Source: Isotricha intestinalis
Lineage: Eukaryota; Ciliophora; Litostomatea; Vestibuliferida; Isotrichidae
Assembly: GCA_023807065.1 (NCBI GenBank)
Contig: JAJJLU010000439.1
Location: 1-45,603, forward strand
Direction: 5' to 3'
DNA: 45,603 bases
Each line of letters opens with the position of its first letter. Positions within the stretch are counted from its first letter, which is position 1. Shown piece after piece: positions 1 to 10,053 of this stretch. Below the pieces are notes generated by a model. It made no database searches. It was not told the DNA's origin and was given only the letters and a program-made list of their open reading frames with translations. The translations under genes were made by a program, and so were the position numbers.

Positions 1-482
1 GGAAAATTAAAAAAAATAAAAAGAATTAGGAAAAAAAGGTTTGGGCAAAATAAAGAAAAGAACAAAGGGGTAATAAGGGTAAAATAATATTTAAATTTTA
101 ATTTTAAATATTTAAAATTAATTAAAAAAATATACTTATAAATAAGACATGGGGTAGTACTTTTATTCTATTTTTTTAAATAGTTTTTTTCCAAAATATT
201 TCTTAAAATTCTTTATTTTTCAGTTAAACAAATTGTAGATATTAACATAAATAAAAATTTTAAATTTTTAATAAATGATTAACTCATTTTTAATAATATT
301 ATTATTGACTTTCTAAAAATTTTTCCTTTTAATACTATTTGTTTTATATAAGAAAAAATTTAATTAATTCTATTAATTAAAACATTTATTTAACACAATT
401 ACCTTTTCTAATATATTTTTCAATTATACTTTTTTTAGGATAATCATTAAATTATTTATTATAATTTTTTAATGAAAATTAT
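1..482. other. intergenic, window left edge
   Basis: No credible coding frame on either strand. The first 90 bases are purine-rich on the plus strand and the rest is low-complexity A/T. It includes an A/T self-complementary stretch near 90-125. No telomere repeat is present here, so the chromosome continues to the left or the window was cut. Confidence 0.5.
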
Positions 483-2530
483 TTAATGTATTCCTACACA
501 ATATTTTTGAAAATTATCATAAACTTTTGTTCTCCAATTATTTATTGAATTATATATTAATTCATTACATTTATTTAGTAATTCCTCATCTTTATTAATA
601 GCCAATAAAAATTTATCTTTTAATATTTTCAATATATTATCTTTATCATGAAAACTATTTAAATCATGATAAATATCACAAAATAACTCAACCATTAAAA
701 TAACTGTATCATAATTTTTTCTTATAATTTTAAAACCTTTAAAAAATAAATCTTGGAAAAGAAAAAAATAATTAGATTCAATTCCTCCTATTAATTCAAT
801 AAAATCATTAGTAAATTTAAAAGGAGCTCTTTCAAATTTTATATTTCCTGGAGTTTTATCAAGTAAAAAACCAAAATCTATATGAATGACATTTCCTTCT
901 TCATCAATTAAAATATTTCCATTGTTTCTATCTTTAATTTCAAAAAAATAACATATTAAAGAATAACCAACAAAAGAAGAAACAAAATTAATTATTGCTT
1001 TTTTAAATTCTTCAGTATCTGTTCCAAATTTGAAAATAAAATAATTTTTTAAATTAGAATCATAATAATTTAAATTATTATTTTTTATTCCACTTACTGA
1101 TTCAAAAGAATATTTATCTTCATAAGGAAAAGTGATTTTATTAATTTTTGCTATTGAAACTGAATTTATTATTGTTTGTAAAAAGCCACCTGAATTATTT
1201 GAAATAACATTAAATGTTTTTAAATGAATATTTAATCCTTCTTCACTGAAAAAGTCATTAAATAAATTTAATATTTGACTTATGAAAAAGTCTTGTCTTA
1301 ATTCATCTCCTCCTTTTATTATTGAAGATATTATTTTTCTATTTGGATAATTTAAATTTTTTCTATATTTTGATTTATTTAATATTATTTCTTGTAATTC
1401 ATTAAAATTATAATTTTTAAATAATCCTACTGTTTCAGGATATATTACTTTATCTTCATTATTATTAATTCCTATATTATTATTATTCTCATTTATATTT
1501 GGATTATTATTATTTAAAGGAGATTTAATATTATTAAAAGATGATTGAAATTTATTTATATTATTATTATTATTTTTAGTTGAATATTCAAATATTATTT
1601 GACAAGGAACTCTTTCATTTGTGCTTATTGGATAAGAAAATTTATCATCAATTCTTAATAATTTATCTTCATCATTTACATCAAAAAATGATAAAGGATT
1701 ATATATATAACTTGGTAAATATTCTTTATTTAATAAAAGTATAAAATCTTTTAAAGATGAATCTCTTCTTTCTCTTGGAACTGCTCTTAAAATATCAGAA
1801 ATATTTACAATATCATTAATAAAATTGATTTCACTGAAATATTCTAACCATTTTAAATTATTTTTTACTTTTTCTTCTAATTTTAATTTCTCATTTTTTC
1901 TTTTATTTAAAAATAACTTATTCCATTTTATTTTTCCTTCTTCTTGATATAACTCTCTTACATTATCTAATTTTGTCATGTTCTTTTTGATTAATTCTTC
2001 AACATTATTATAAAAATTAAATAATGGAGTGTATATATTCTTTAAATTTATAATATTATTTTCATTATTTTTATCCTCTTTTTTTTCCCATAAATTAAAT
2101 ATTTGAATTATTAATAATTGTAAATCTTTCATATCAATATGTTTTTTATAACAATTTTTACATGAAAAAATATTTAGAATAATTAAATGACCTAATTGTT
2201 TTGATAATTTAATTTCTGATATTATAAAGTCAAAAACTATTTTTGCTAAAAAAGGATATTCTTCATTTTGAATAACATAAAGTCCAAATAAAATAGGAAA
2301 TAATTGAAATTTTAATTCATTTGATATTTTTGAGATTATATTTAATTTTTCATTAATTAAATTTATAGTTTCTTCATCATTTTTTTCATAAGTATATATT
2401 TCAAGAATTGCTTCAATTGCAGTTTTATATTCATTATCTTGAGAATGATTTAACTAAATTTATATATTTTTATTACCTTATTATTATTATCTATTAAATT
2501 ATCTTTTAAATATTTTTTATTTTCTATCAT
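483..2530 (-). CDS. PI4KB: phosphatidylinositol 4-kinase type III beta (PIK1/PI4KB-like)
   Basis: Makes PI4P from phosphatidylinositol, normally at Golgi and related membranes. The protein is about 674 aa from two exons: 18 codons (2530-2477), a 23-nt GT-AG intron (2454-2476), then 656 codons. The long frame is open well upstream of its first internal ATG (2132), and splicing joins it to MIENKKYLKDN. The catalytic domain (about 395-674) shows the GGDELRQD segment, the catalytic loop KDRNNGNIL (about 525-533) and HIDFGF (about 542-547). TPGNIKFERAPFKFT after the HIDFGF motif and RAVPRERRDSSLKDF before the catalytic domain fit type III beta better than alpha. An Asn-rich insert (about 310-350) separates the helical and catalytic parts. 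It is a plausible supplier of PI4P for membrane traffic alongside the Rab GEF at 28904. The subfamily call is from motif memory, not a search. Confidence 0.87.
2454..2476 (-). other. 23-nt spliceosomal intron in the PI4K gene
   Basis: On the minus strand it begins GTAATAAAAA and ends AAATTTAG. Its last three bases form an in-frame TAG just before exon 2. Removing 23 nt joins codon 18 in frame to a frame that stays open into the kinase. Its length and AT content match the other introns of the window. Confidence 0.8.
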
Positions 2531-2649
2531 TTTCAAATAAATGAATATTTAATAAAAAAATGTATTATTTAAAAATTAAAATTAATAAAAAATATTACAA
2601 CATAAATTTTTATTTTTCAAAAAAAAAACAATAAATATTTTAATATAAA

Positions 2650-3064
2650 TTAATATTTTTCATTGATTAATTCATTATCATCATAATGAGTATCAATAAG
2701 TCTAACATTTTCACTAAAAATATTATAATATATATATTACTCTTCAATTAAGTCTTCATCACTAATAGGAACTTGATGAATATATTTTTCTTCAACATTA
2801 ATACAAGGATTATTTTTAACTCTAAAAAATATTAAAAGTGCAATAAAAGCATAAATCTAAATAAAATATATTTTAATATAATTTTTATACAAATGAACCC
2901 ATTATTAATATTATTCCAGCTCTTATTTTTTCTCCTGGTTTTATTTTAAAATTTTCTACATTTGAAAAAGCCATTATTGAAAGAATAAAAAGAATTATAA
3001 ATCCACATATTGAAATAATAAATAAATAATTCATTAAAAAAGTTCCATTTTCTAACATTTGCAT
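2650..3064 (-). CDS. small two-TM protein, three exons
   Basis: Not visible as one ORF. Exons are 3064-2891, 2856-2741 and 2713-2650, separated by GT-AG introns of 34 and 27 nt, giving 117 aa. The start is MQMLENGTFLMN. TM1 covers about residues 13-33 (LFIISICGFIILFILSIMAF) and TM2 about 51-68, spanning the first splice junction (AGIILIMGSF joined to IYAFIALLIF). An acidic soluble tail of about 48 residues follows (ISDEDLIEDENVRL, ending NEKY). The two introns restore one frame exactly, which is strong internal support. The family is not recognised. A short two-TM protein with a basic residue after TM2 loosely recalls ribonuclease-kappa-type V-ATPase accessory proteins, but that is a guess. 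Confidence 0.75.
2714..2740 (-). other. 27-nt intron 2 of the two-TM gene
   Basis: GT-AG on the minus strand (begins GTAATATATA, ends ATTTTTAG). It sits in the codon after ...LIE and splits an Asp codon (GA/T). Without splicing the frame stops three bases into the intron. Confidence 0.7.
2857..2890 (-). other. 34-nt intron 1 of the two-TM gene
   Basis: GT-AG on the minus strand (begins GTATAAAAATT, ends TTTATTTAG). It carries an in-frame TAA near its 5' end. It joins GGTTCATTT to ATTTATGCT in frame within TM2. Confidence 0.8.
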
Positions 3065-3190
3065 ATTTATTATTTAAATTTTTTATTTTGTTAACAATAA
3101 AAAAATTAAATTATTTATCTACAAATCTGAATAATTTTTAGAAGAAAATATTTTTTTTTATATGAAAAATTATTATGAAACCTTAAAAAT

Positions 3191-3833
3191 TCATTTTGGA
3201 CTTCCTTTACTTAACTTACCATGAATAATATCTTTTTTTAATTTATTTGGTTGAGAATATCTATCAATTTTTTCCATAAAGGTTTCACTTTCTTTTTTTT
3301 CATTATATAAAATATTTTTGTTAATCAAAATTTTTGAACTTCTTCTATTATAAGACTTGAATTTTTTTTTTATATGTTTTTCTCTTATATTTTGTTTATA
3401 TAAATCTTTTAATTCTAATTTAATATTATATGATGGTGCTTTTTTAGGGAATTTACTATGTTTTTTTTTGGGGCATTTCTTGCTTTTTTTTTTTTTGGTT
3501 TATTTTTTCCAAATTTATCTCCTTTTTTTTCAATTTTATCATAATTAAATATTATTTCATATATTGTTCTATAATCTATTGTAGATAAAATTAAATTTGT
3601 ATTTTCAATATATATTATATTTAATAAATGAATTGCTTTTTTATATACTTTTTTTCAAAATTTGTTTTGAAATCACTTCTTTTAATATTTTTTTGAATAT
3701 TATCATTAATCAAACTATTAAAATTTTTAATTTCTTCTGGATTTTTATTTTCATTTATTTTTTTTCTTATTTTATCATTTAATTCATCATTTGATGGAAT
3801 TTCATTATAAATCTTATCATTTTTTACTCCCAT
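3191..3833 (-). CDS. hypothetical basic protein with two -1 frame breaks
   Basis: Function not recognised. The start is at 3833 (MGVKNDKIYNEIPSND). The frame runs to FEKK, then breaks at an A7-G run (3655-3648 on the minus strand). A convincing coding frame continues one base back (VYKKAIHLLNIIYIENTN, ILSTIDYRTIYEIIFNYDK). A second break of the same direction falls in the A13 run (3484-3496) or the A9 run (3461-3469). The frame then continues KHSKFPKKAPSYN to a TGA at 3191-3193 (GKLSKGSPK). The product would be about 213 aa, Lys-rich, with a central stretch of hydrophobic helix character. Both breaks need one added base, so homopolymer deletions in the assembly, -1 ribosomal slippage (the first site reads A_AAA_AAG) or a decaying gene are all possible. 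An in-phase intron was tested by eye and does not fix it. Confidence 0.55.
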
Positions 3834-4043
3834 TAAATTTAATTTATATTGTAAAAGTTTATAATTCAATAAAAAAAATAGAAAAAAAGAAAAAAAACTT
3901 ATACATTTAAAATAGAATATTAACATAATAACAACATAAAAAAAAAAAAAAACAAAAAAAAAACAAATAACAAATAACAAAATCAATAGGAAACTCTAAA
4001 AAGCCTAATTAAAAAAACCCTAAAAAAAATAAATAAAAATATA

Positions 4044-5537
4044 TTATTCCTCCTCATTATCATCAATAGGTTTTTCTTCGTCTTCAACACCAACAGTTTT
4101 ATTAGAAACAATTTCCTCAGCCTTAAACCCAACCATCATTTTTTTAAACTCTTGAAAATCAATACATCCATCTTCATTTTCATCAATATCTTTTAAGATT
4201 CTTTTCCAAGTTTTATCATTTCCACCAAAATATTGTTTAATTTCTCCAATTTCTAAAGTACCACTTCCATCTTTATCAAACATATCAAAAGCTTTTTTTA
4301 ATCTATCTTCAGTTAAAATTTTTTGTGAATCAATAACACTAGTTAAAAACTCATTATATGATATTGTTCCTGAATTATCTAAATCTAAACTTTTAAAAAA
4401 TTGATTTAATATTTCTTCACTTATTACTCCTCCATATAAGTTTTCTATTTGTTCTACAAATTCTTTCTTTGATATTAAACCTGAACCATCATAATCAAAT
4501 TGTTTAAAAACTTTTTTTAATTCTTCTTCTTCTTTTTTTAAATTAAATTGTGTTGAAATAAATTGAAGTACTGCTTGTTTAAATCTATTTTGCTGAACAA
4601 ATTGTGCCATTCTTTCTAATATTTCTAACTTATTTATTTTTAAACTTGCTGTTTTATTAAATAATAAATTATTAAACCAAGGATCATTCAAACATTCCTC
4701 AGCACTAGGTCTTTTTCTAGGATTTTTTTCAAGCATTTTTTTAATTAAAGAAATAGCTTCTTTAGAAATATCTTTCCAACTTTCTTTTTCAAATAATAAT
4801 TTACTATTTTGAATAGCACTATATATATCATTACTAGTAGGTCCATTAAAAGGAGGATAACCACATAATAAAATAAATAATATTATTCCACAAGACCATA
4901 TATCACATTTTTCATCATAATTTTGACTTATTACTTCTGGAGCTATATAATATGGTGTTCCTATAAATTTAGTTAATTTCTTCTTTTTAGGTAATTCTAT
5001 TGCTGTTCCAAAATCAATTACTTTTAAATCTTTTCCATTTGACATTAACATTATATTTTCTGGCTTTAAATCCCTATGAACTATATTATTTGAATGTAAA
5101 TAATTTAATGTTTGTAATATTTGCCTTATTAATTTATTTGCTTCTAATTCACTAAAAAAACCCTTTTCTGATATTGCTGAAAATAATTCTCCTCCATCAC
5201 AAAATTCATTAATTATATAATATTTTTTCTTATCTTCAAATATTTCAAATATATTTACTATATTTGGATGTGATATTTTCCTTAATATTTCTATTTCATA
5301 CATACTTGAAGATAATTTCTTATTTACTATTTTCATTGCTCTTATTTCACCTAATTGTTTATGTTTTACTTTTTTTACTTTACCATATGTTCCTTCACCT
5401 AAATTTTCTAAAACTTGATAAAATTGAGAAACTGGTTTTTTGCTTATTTTTATTAATTGAGTTTTTGGAAGAATTAAAGGAATACTTTTTTTCAAACCTT
5501 TATCACTTAAATGTCTTAATGGAGAATGATATACTCC

Positions 5538-5603
<66 letters not shown>

Positions 5604-7349
5604 TTTGTTCATTGATTTTTCAAAACTTTCAGGCTCATCTAATTTATTTACTGTTCTTTTTGGTTCTAAAGTTAAATGAATATTATTTGAAGAATTATTA
5701 TTATCATTTTCATTGTTTTTATTTTCTTCATTTTTATTTCCATCTTTATCACCATTATTTTTAAAAGAAAAATTTTTATTAATATCATTACCATTATTAT
5801 TATTATTATTTCCATTAATATCATTAATAATATTATCATTAGGTAAAACATTACTTAACATAATATCATTAATATATTTATCTATTTTTTCTTGATTAAC
5901 CATAGAATGTAAAATACCATTAAAATCCACATTATTTTCTACTTCTAATTCTTTTCCTTGTTCAGCACCATTAAAATTGAATTTTAAAGTATTTTGAGAA
6001 TCTTGTGAAGATTCAGAGCCTTCACTTTCAGAAATATTTTTATTATTATCATTTATATTTTCAATAGTTTCAATATTTGGATTTTTATTAACATTAATTA
6101 TACTATCATTTCCTTCTTTTTTTTCTTCTTCATTAATTAAAGATAAATTATTATTTTGAGCGTTTTTTTTCTTAATATCAGAATCCATATTAGATTCATT
6201 TTTTTTCATTTGGAAAATTTTCATAAGACTTTTTTTATCTTCATAACACCAATCAAATTTTAAATTATCTTTAGTTAACCGATATAAATTAGCAGAATTA
6301 TTTAATAACCTTAAAAACAATCCTCTAACATAATCATAATGAGGTCTATCTTCAAATTTTAAAGTTTTACAATAATTTAAATAAACAATAATTTCTTCAG
6401 GTAAACCAAAGCATAAAATTTCAGTAGGAATTTGTAATTTTTTTTCCATAATTCTAGTATATTTATCTTTTCCATCTTTTAAACCTTGCCAAGGTAAAAT
6501 TCCTTTTAAAAAAAATATTAAAACATATCCTATACTTTCTAAATCATCTCTTCTACTTTGTTCAATACCTAAATGAGTATTAATAGAAACATATCTTGCA
6601 GTTCCAGTTAAAGTTCTTCCTTCACGATAAGGTATATGTGAATGAGTTTTTGGATTTTTAAATCTTTTACTTAAACCAAAATCTATTAAATATACAATAT
6701 TAGAATTTACTCCAGTTCCAATTAAAAAATTTTCAGGTTTTATATCTCTATGAATATAATTGTGCTTATGTAAATTTTCTATTCTATTTAACATTTGAAT
6801 TGCTAATAAACTTACTGTTATTACACTAAATTTCTTATTATCACAATATTTTAACAATTCAATTAAATTAGGACCTAAAAATTCAAGTATTAAATAATAA
6901 AATTCTAAACATTCTCCAACACCATAAAATTTAGGAACCCCTTGACATATATCTTGACTTATAATAGATATACCACTTATATCAGAACCTTGTGGTATAT
7001 TTAATAATTCTGAATATATTTTACTTTCAATTTTTACTTGGGGTGTTTTTTGATTTTTTTTTAATTCTTTTTTTACTGCTACTTCTGAATTTCCTCTCAT
7101 ATCATATGATAAATATATTTGACCAAATGCTCCATTTCCTATTTTTGTTAATATTACAAAATTATCTACTAATATATCTTTTGATTTATCTATTAATTGT
7201 TTTGTACTTTTTTCTGTTGAATTTGTATCGTAGTTTAGAATACTACTCTTTTTTCCTTCGTTTTTTTTACTTTTTGAATTTGAGTTTTCATTCGAGGAAT
7301 TAGCTCTTGAAGGTTTTTCTTCTTTTTTAGATGTTGAGTTATCACTCAT
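4044..7349 (-). CDS. casein kinase 1 - calcium-dependent protein kinase fusion (dual kinase)
   Basis: One uninterrupted 1101-aa frame with two complete kinase domains. Residues about 64-350 are a CK1-type kinase: glycine loop IGNGAFGQIY, AVKKE lysine, HRDIKPENFLIG, LIDFGLSKRF, and the CK1 hallmark LTGTARYVSINTHLG in place of APE. Residues about 380-640 are a low-complexity Asn/Glu/Ser linker with a run of 21 Asn. Residues about 644-893 are a CDPK/CaMK kinase: LGEGTYGKVKKV, AMKIV, HRDLKPENIML, VIDFGTA, GTPYYIAPEV, DIWSCGIILF. A junction segment (about 900-945) and four EF-hand loops follow, near 952 (DYDGSGLISKKE), 989 (DLDNSGTISYNE), 1025 (DKDGSGTLEIGE) and 1056 (DENEDGCIDFQE). CDPKs are switched on by calcium through this C-terminal module. 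Both domains keep Lys, HRD and DFG, so both look active. I do not know this fusion from other lineages. A missed gene boundary is unlikely because no stop separates the halves. The start ATG follows an A-rich leader. Confidence 0.9.
5541..5603 (+). repeat. (ATT)21 microsatellite encoding poly-Asn
   Basis: A perfect trinucleotide run inside the linker of the dual kinase; on the minus strand it reads (AAT)21, a run of 21 Asn. It is probably length-polymorphic. Confidence 0.9.
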
Positions 7350-8044
7350 TTTTTTTTTTTTTTTTTTGATAATTTTTTTTTATATTCTGTTAATTTGTGG
7401 ATGTAATATTTTAATTTTATTTATAATTTTTGTTTTGGTTTTTATTTGAATTTTTTTTAATTTATTGTTTAATTTTTTTATTTTTAGAATAATTAGAAAA
7501 TGAAGTAATATTATTTTTTGTTTATAAATTTTATTATTTTTTCCTTCAATATTGATATAAAAATATAATTTGTTAAAAAAAATCATTGTTAATACCATAT
7601 TAATTAATTAAATAAAATATTTAATTTGATCAATCAGAAACATATTTATATAAATTTAGTCGAAATATAATAAGTAAAAAATATGAATTTAAGATGGATT
7701 TTATGTTTTTTGGAATACACTAATTCATTTTTTTCAAAAATTTTTAATAATTTTTAAATATGATTTTTAAACTATTAATATTTTAAAAAATTAGGTTTAG
7801 AATATTAAGTATTTTTAAAACAATTATATGATTAATTAAATTATTTAGCTGAAATAAAATTATTTTTTACATAAATAATATCAATTTCAATATAATAAAA
7901 TAAATAAAAATATTTATTTAATAAAATGAATTAATTATTAATTTTACTAAACAATGAAATTTTCATCAAAAATAAGCTTCTTTGATTTTTTGATGAATTA
8001 TGTAATAAAAAAATTTTAATTAACTTAAAATATAGGGAATTAGA
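7350..8044. promoter_or_regulatory. divergent intergenic region, dual kinase / 8045 gene
   Basis: About 700 bp between divergent starts. Next to the kinase ATG is a T-rich tract (7350-7380), which gives the kinase mRNA an almost pure-A leader. The rest is low-complexity A/T. A 72-codon minus frame (7380-7598) is Lys/Ile/Asn-rich and looks like translated AT noise. No defined promoter element recognised. Confidence 0.4.
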
Positions 8045-9638
8045 ATGTCAGAAACAAATAAAAATTTAGCTTTTTCATCAAATAATCTTCAAACTAATGT
8101 ATATAATTTAGCAAGTTATTTAAAAATAGAAACATCAAAAAATATTAAAAAGTCAAAAAGTAAAATTTAACTATTGATTAAATATAGTTTTAGCAGATAA
8201 TATTTTTGCAATGTTTGTAGTAAATGATAATAATAAAATTAAAAATACAATGAATAGATTATTATACATTTATGAAAAAAGTTTGAAAAAAAAAAAATTA
8301 AATTACTTTCTCAAGTATAAATTAATAATAGAATTAATGAAGAAAACTATAACACAATATTTTTATTTTTCTTTAAAAAAACAAGATATATATAATAAAT
8401 TATATGACATGAAAAAAAGAGAAAATAATTTAAATGAAATAATAAAAAAAACAAATGAAGAACAAAATAAACAATGTACTTTTTCACCAAAAATAAAATC
8501 TAAATTTAATCCTATTCACAATTATTGTATTATTACTTCTACGCCATTAACAATGAGAAATTACTTTGCAAAAAATAAAATATTTTTAGAAGAAAGTAAA
8601 GGACAATCTACATTATCAGGGACAATAAATAATAATAATAATAATAATATAGAATATAATAGTTTATATATTAATTCAAATAGAAAAAGAAATAAAAAAA
8701 ATAATTTATATGAAAATAAATCAAATGATAATATTATTAAAATTCCAGTTTTTAATGTTTCAAATCATTTTAAAAATACAAAAGAAAAAAATCATTTTAG
8801 AAAAATAAGTTCAAATGTTAAAAAAACTAATGATAATAATATTAATAAAGTTAAAACTGAAAATAATTTATTTCAACCATTTAATTTAACATCAATTCAA
8901 GAAAATTTATCTTTATTATTTTCATCAAGATTAAAAAATAAGAAAGAACAAAAAATAGAAAATAAAACAGAAAAAATTGAAAACATGAAAAATAAAATAT
9001 TAAAACAAATAAACATTTCAAATTCAACAATAACAAACGATAAAGTATCAAATTATATTACTATAAGTAGAACAGAGCATTTAAGTACTTTAAATTTAGA
9101 AGATAAAAATAAAAATGATAAAAGAAAAAGTTACTCAAATGATTTTAATAACTTTAAAAGGAAAAGTAATAATATAAATTCAATTAAAAATTCATATTAT
9201 TTTTCACAGAGAAATGAAATATCATATGAAAGATATAGTCATAGAATAAATAATACAAATAATTTATTAAATAATTATCTAGAATCACAAGATGATACTT
9301 TAAAGAAATTATCTTTTCAAAATTCAAAAAATAAAACAGCAACACTTTATTTTGAAGGGAATACAATTAAAAATAATAAGAATAATTTAAAAATTGTTTC
9401 TGAAGTAGTTAATGAGAAATTCAATCAAAATGAAAATGAATCAAATAGAAATGTTTCTAATAATAATTCTAATCAGATGATTACACTTCAAACAATTTCT
9501 GATTCTAAGTTATTTGATCTTGCTAGTAAATATGTTAAAACTGATGAATCTTTGGAAAGATTTAGATATTTAAATAAAATAGGAAAAAAAAAAGGAAGTT
9601 TAAAATTTAAGAAATTTACAGGATCTCCTATTAATTAG
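8045..9638 (+). CDS. cytoskeletal-type protein with CTFSPKI motif, two exons
   Basis: About 521 aa from two exons (8045-8159 and 8188-9638) joined across a 28-nt GT-AG intron. The spliced start is MSETNKNLAFSSNN; the ATG at 8211 lies internal to exon 2. Residues about 60-120 are helical and basic, with a short run (NLNEIIKKTNEEQNKQCTFS) leading into CTFSPKIKSKF. Motifs of the type C-T-F-x-P-x-I recur in ciliate, apicomplexan and kinetoplastid cytoskeletal or flagellar proteins. The remainder is Asn/Lys/Ser-rich and probably disordered, with scattered short helices. It ends in TAG, one of the uses showing that TAG is a stop here. The motif is seen; the cytoskeletal role is inference. Confidence 0.72.
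8160..8187 (+). other. 28-nt intron in the 8045 gene
   Basis: Begins gtaaaattta and ends aaatatag. It contains an in-frame TAA and splits an Ile codon (A/TT). Splicing joins the 5' ATG frame to the long downstream frame. Confidence 0.75.
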
Positions 9639-10053
9639 CATTTTGTAAAAAAATTTAATCTAATTATTTCATTTTTTTTTGGGATAATAGTAAGAGTTTA
9701 TAAAAGAAATTAATTTATTTATTTATATTTGCATAATTATAAAACAATTATAAAAAAAAGAATTTTTTATTTTTAATTATTAACAATAATAAATTAAGTA
9801 TAAAATAATAGAAGAATACTCCTGATTTTTAAAGTCTTTTTTATTTTATTTAGAGTATAAAATATATAAAAATATAAATAATTAGTTAAAAAATATAAAT
9901 ACAATTAATTAATATACATTTATTTAAAATGTTATAACTTATAATTCTTTTACTTTTCATTAAATAAAAATATTATATAAAAATCTACTCTAACCTTTAA
10001 AAATTAATATAAATAATTCTTAGTATTCTTTATTAATAGATTTTAAATTAAAA
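9639..10053. other. intergenic, 415 bp
   Basis: Lies between two plus-strand genes. Low-complexity A/T with no coding frame and no RNA gene recognised. It must hold the 3' end of the upstream gene and the promoter of the PP2C-like gene. Confidence 0.5.

Noticed and set aside
3357..3782. Two plus-strand ORFs of 61-63 codons rich in Phe/Leu/Ile
   Set aside because: Antisense to the frameshifted minus gene at 3191-3833, whose residues are more protein-like.
5264..5764. 166-codon plus-strand ORF with a poly-Tyr run
   Set aside because: It is the antisense of the dual-kinase linker; the Tyr run is the (ATT)n tract read on the other strand.
7380..7598. 72-codon minus ORF upstream of the dual kinase
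   Set aside because: Lys/Ile/Asn-rich with no motif; composition matches translated A/T spacer.
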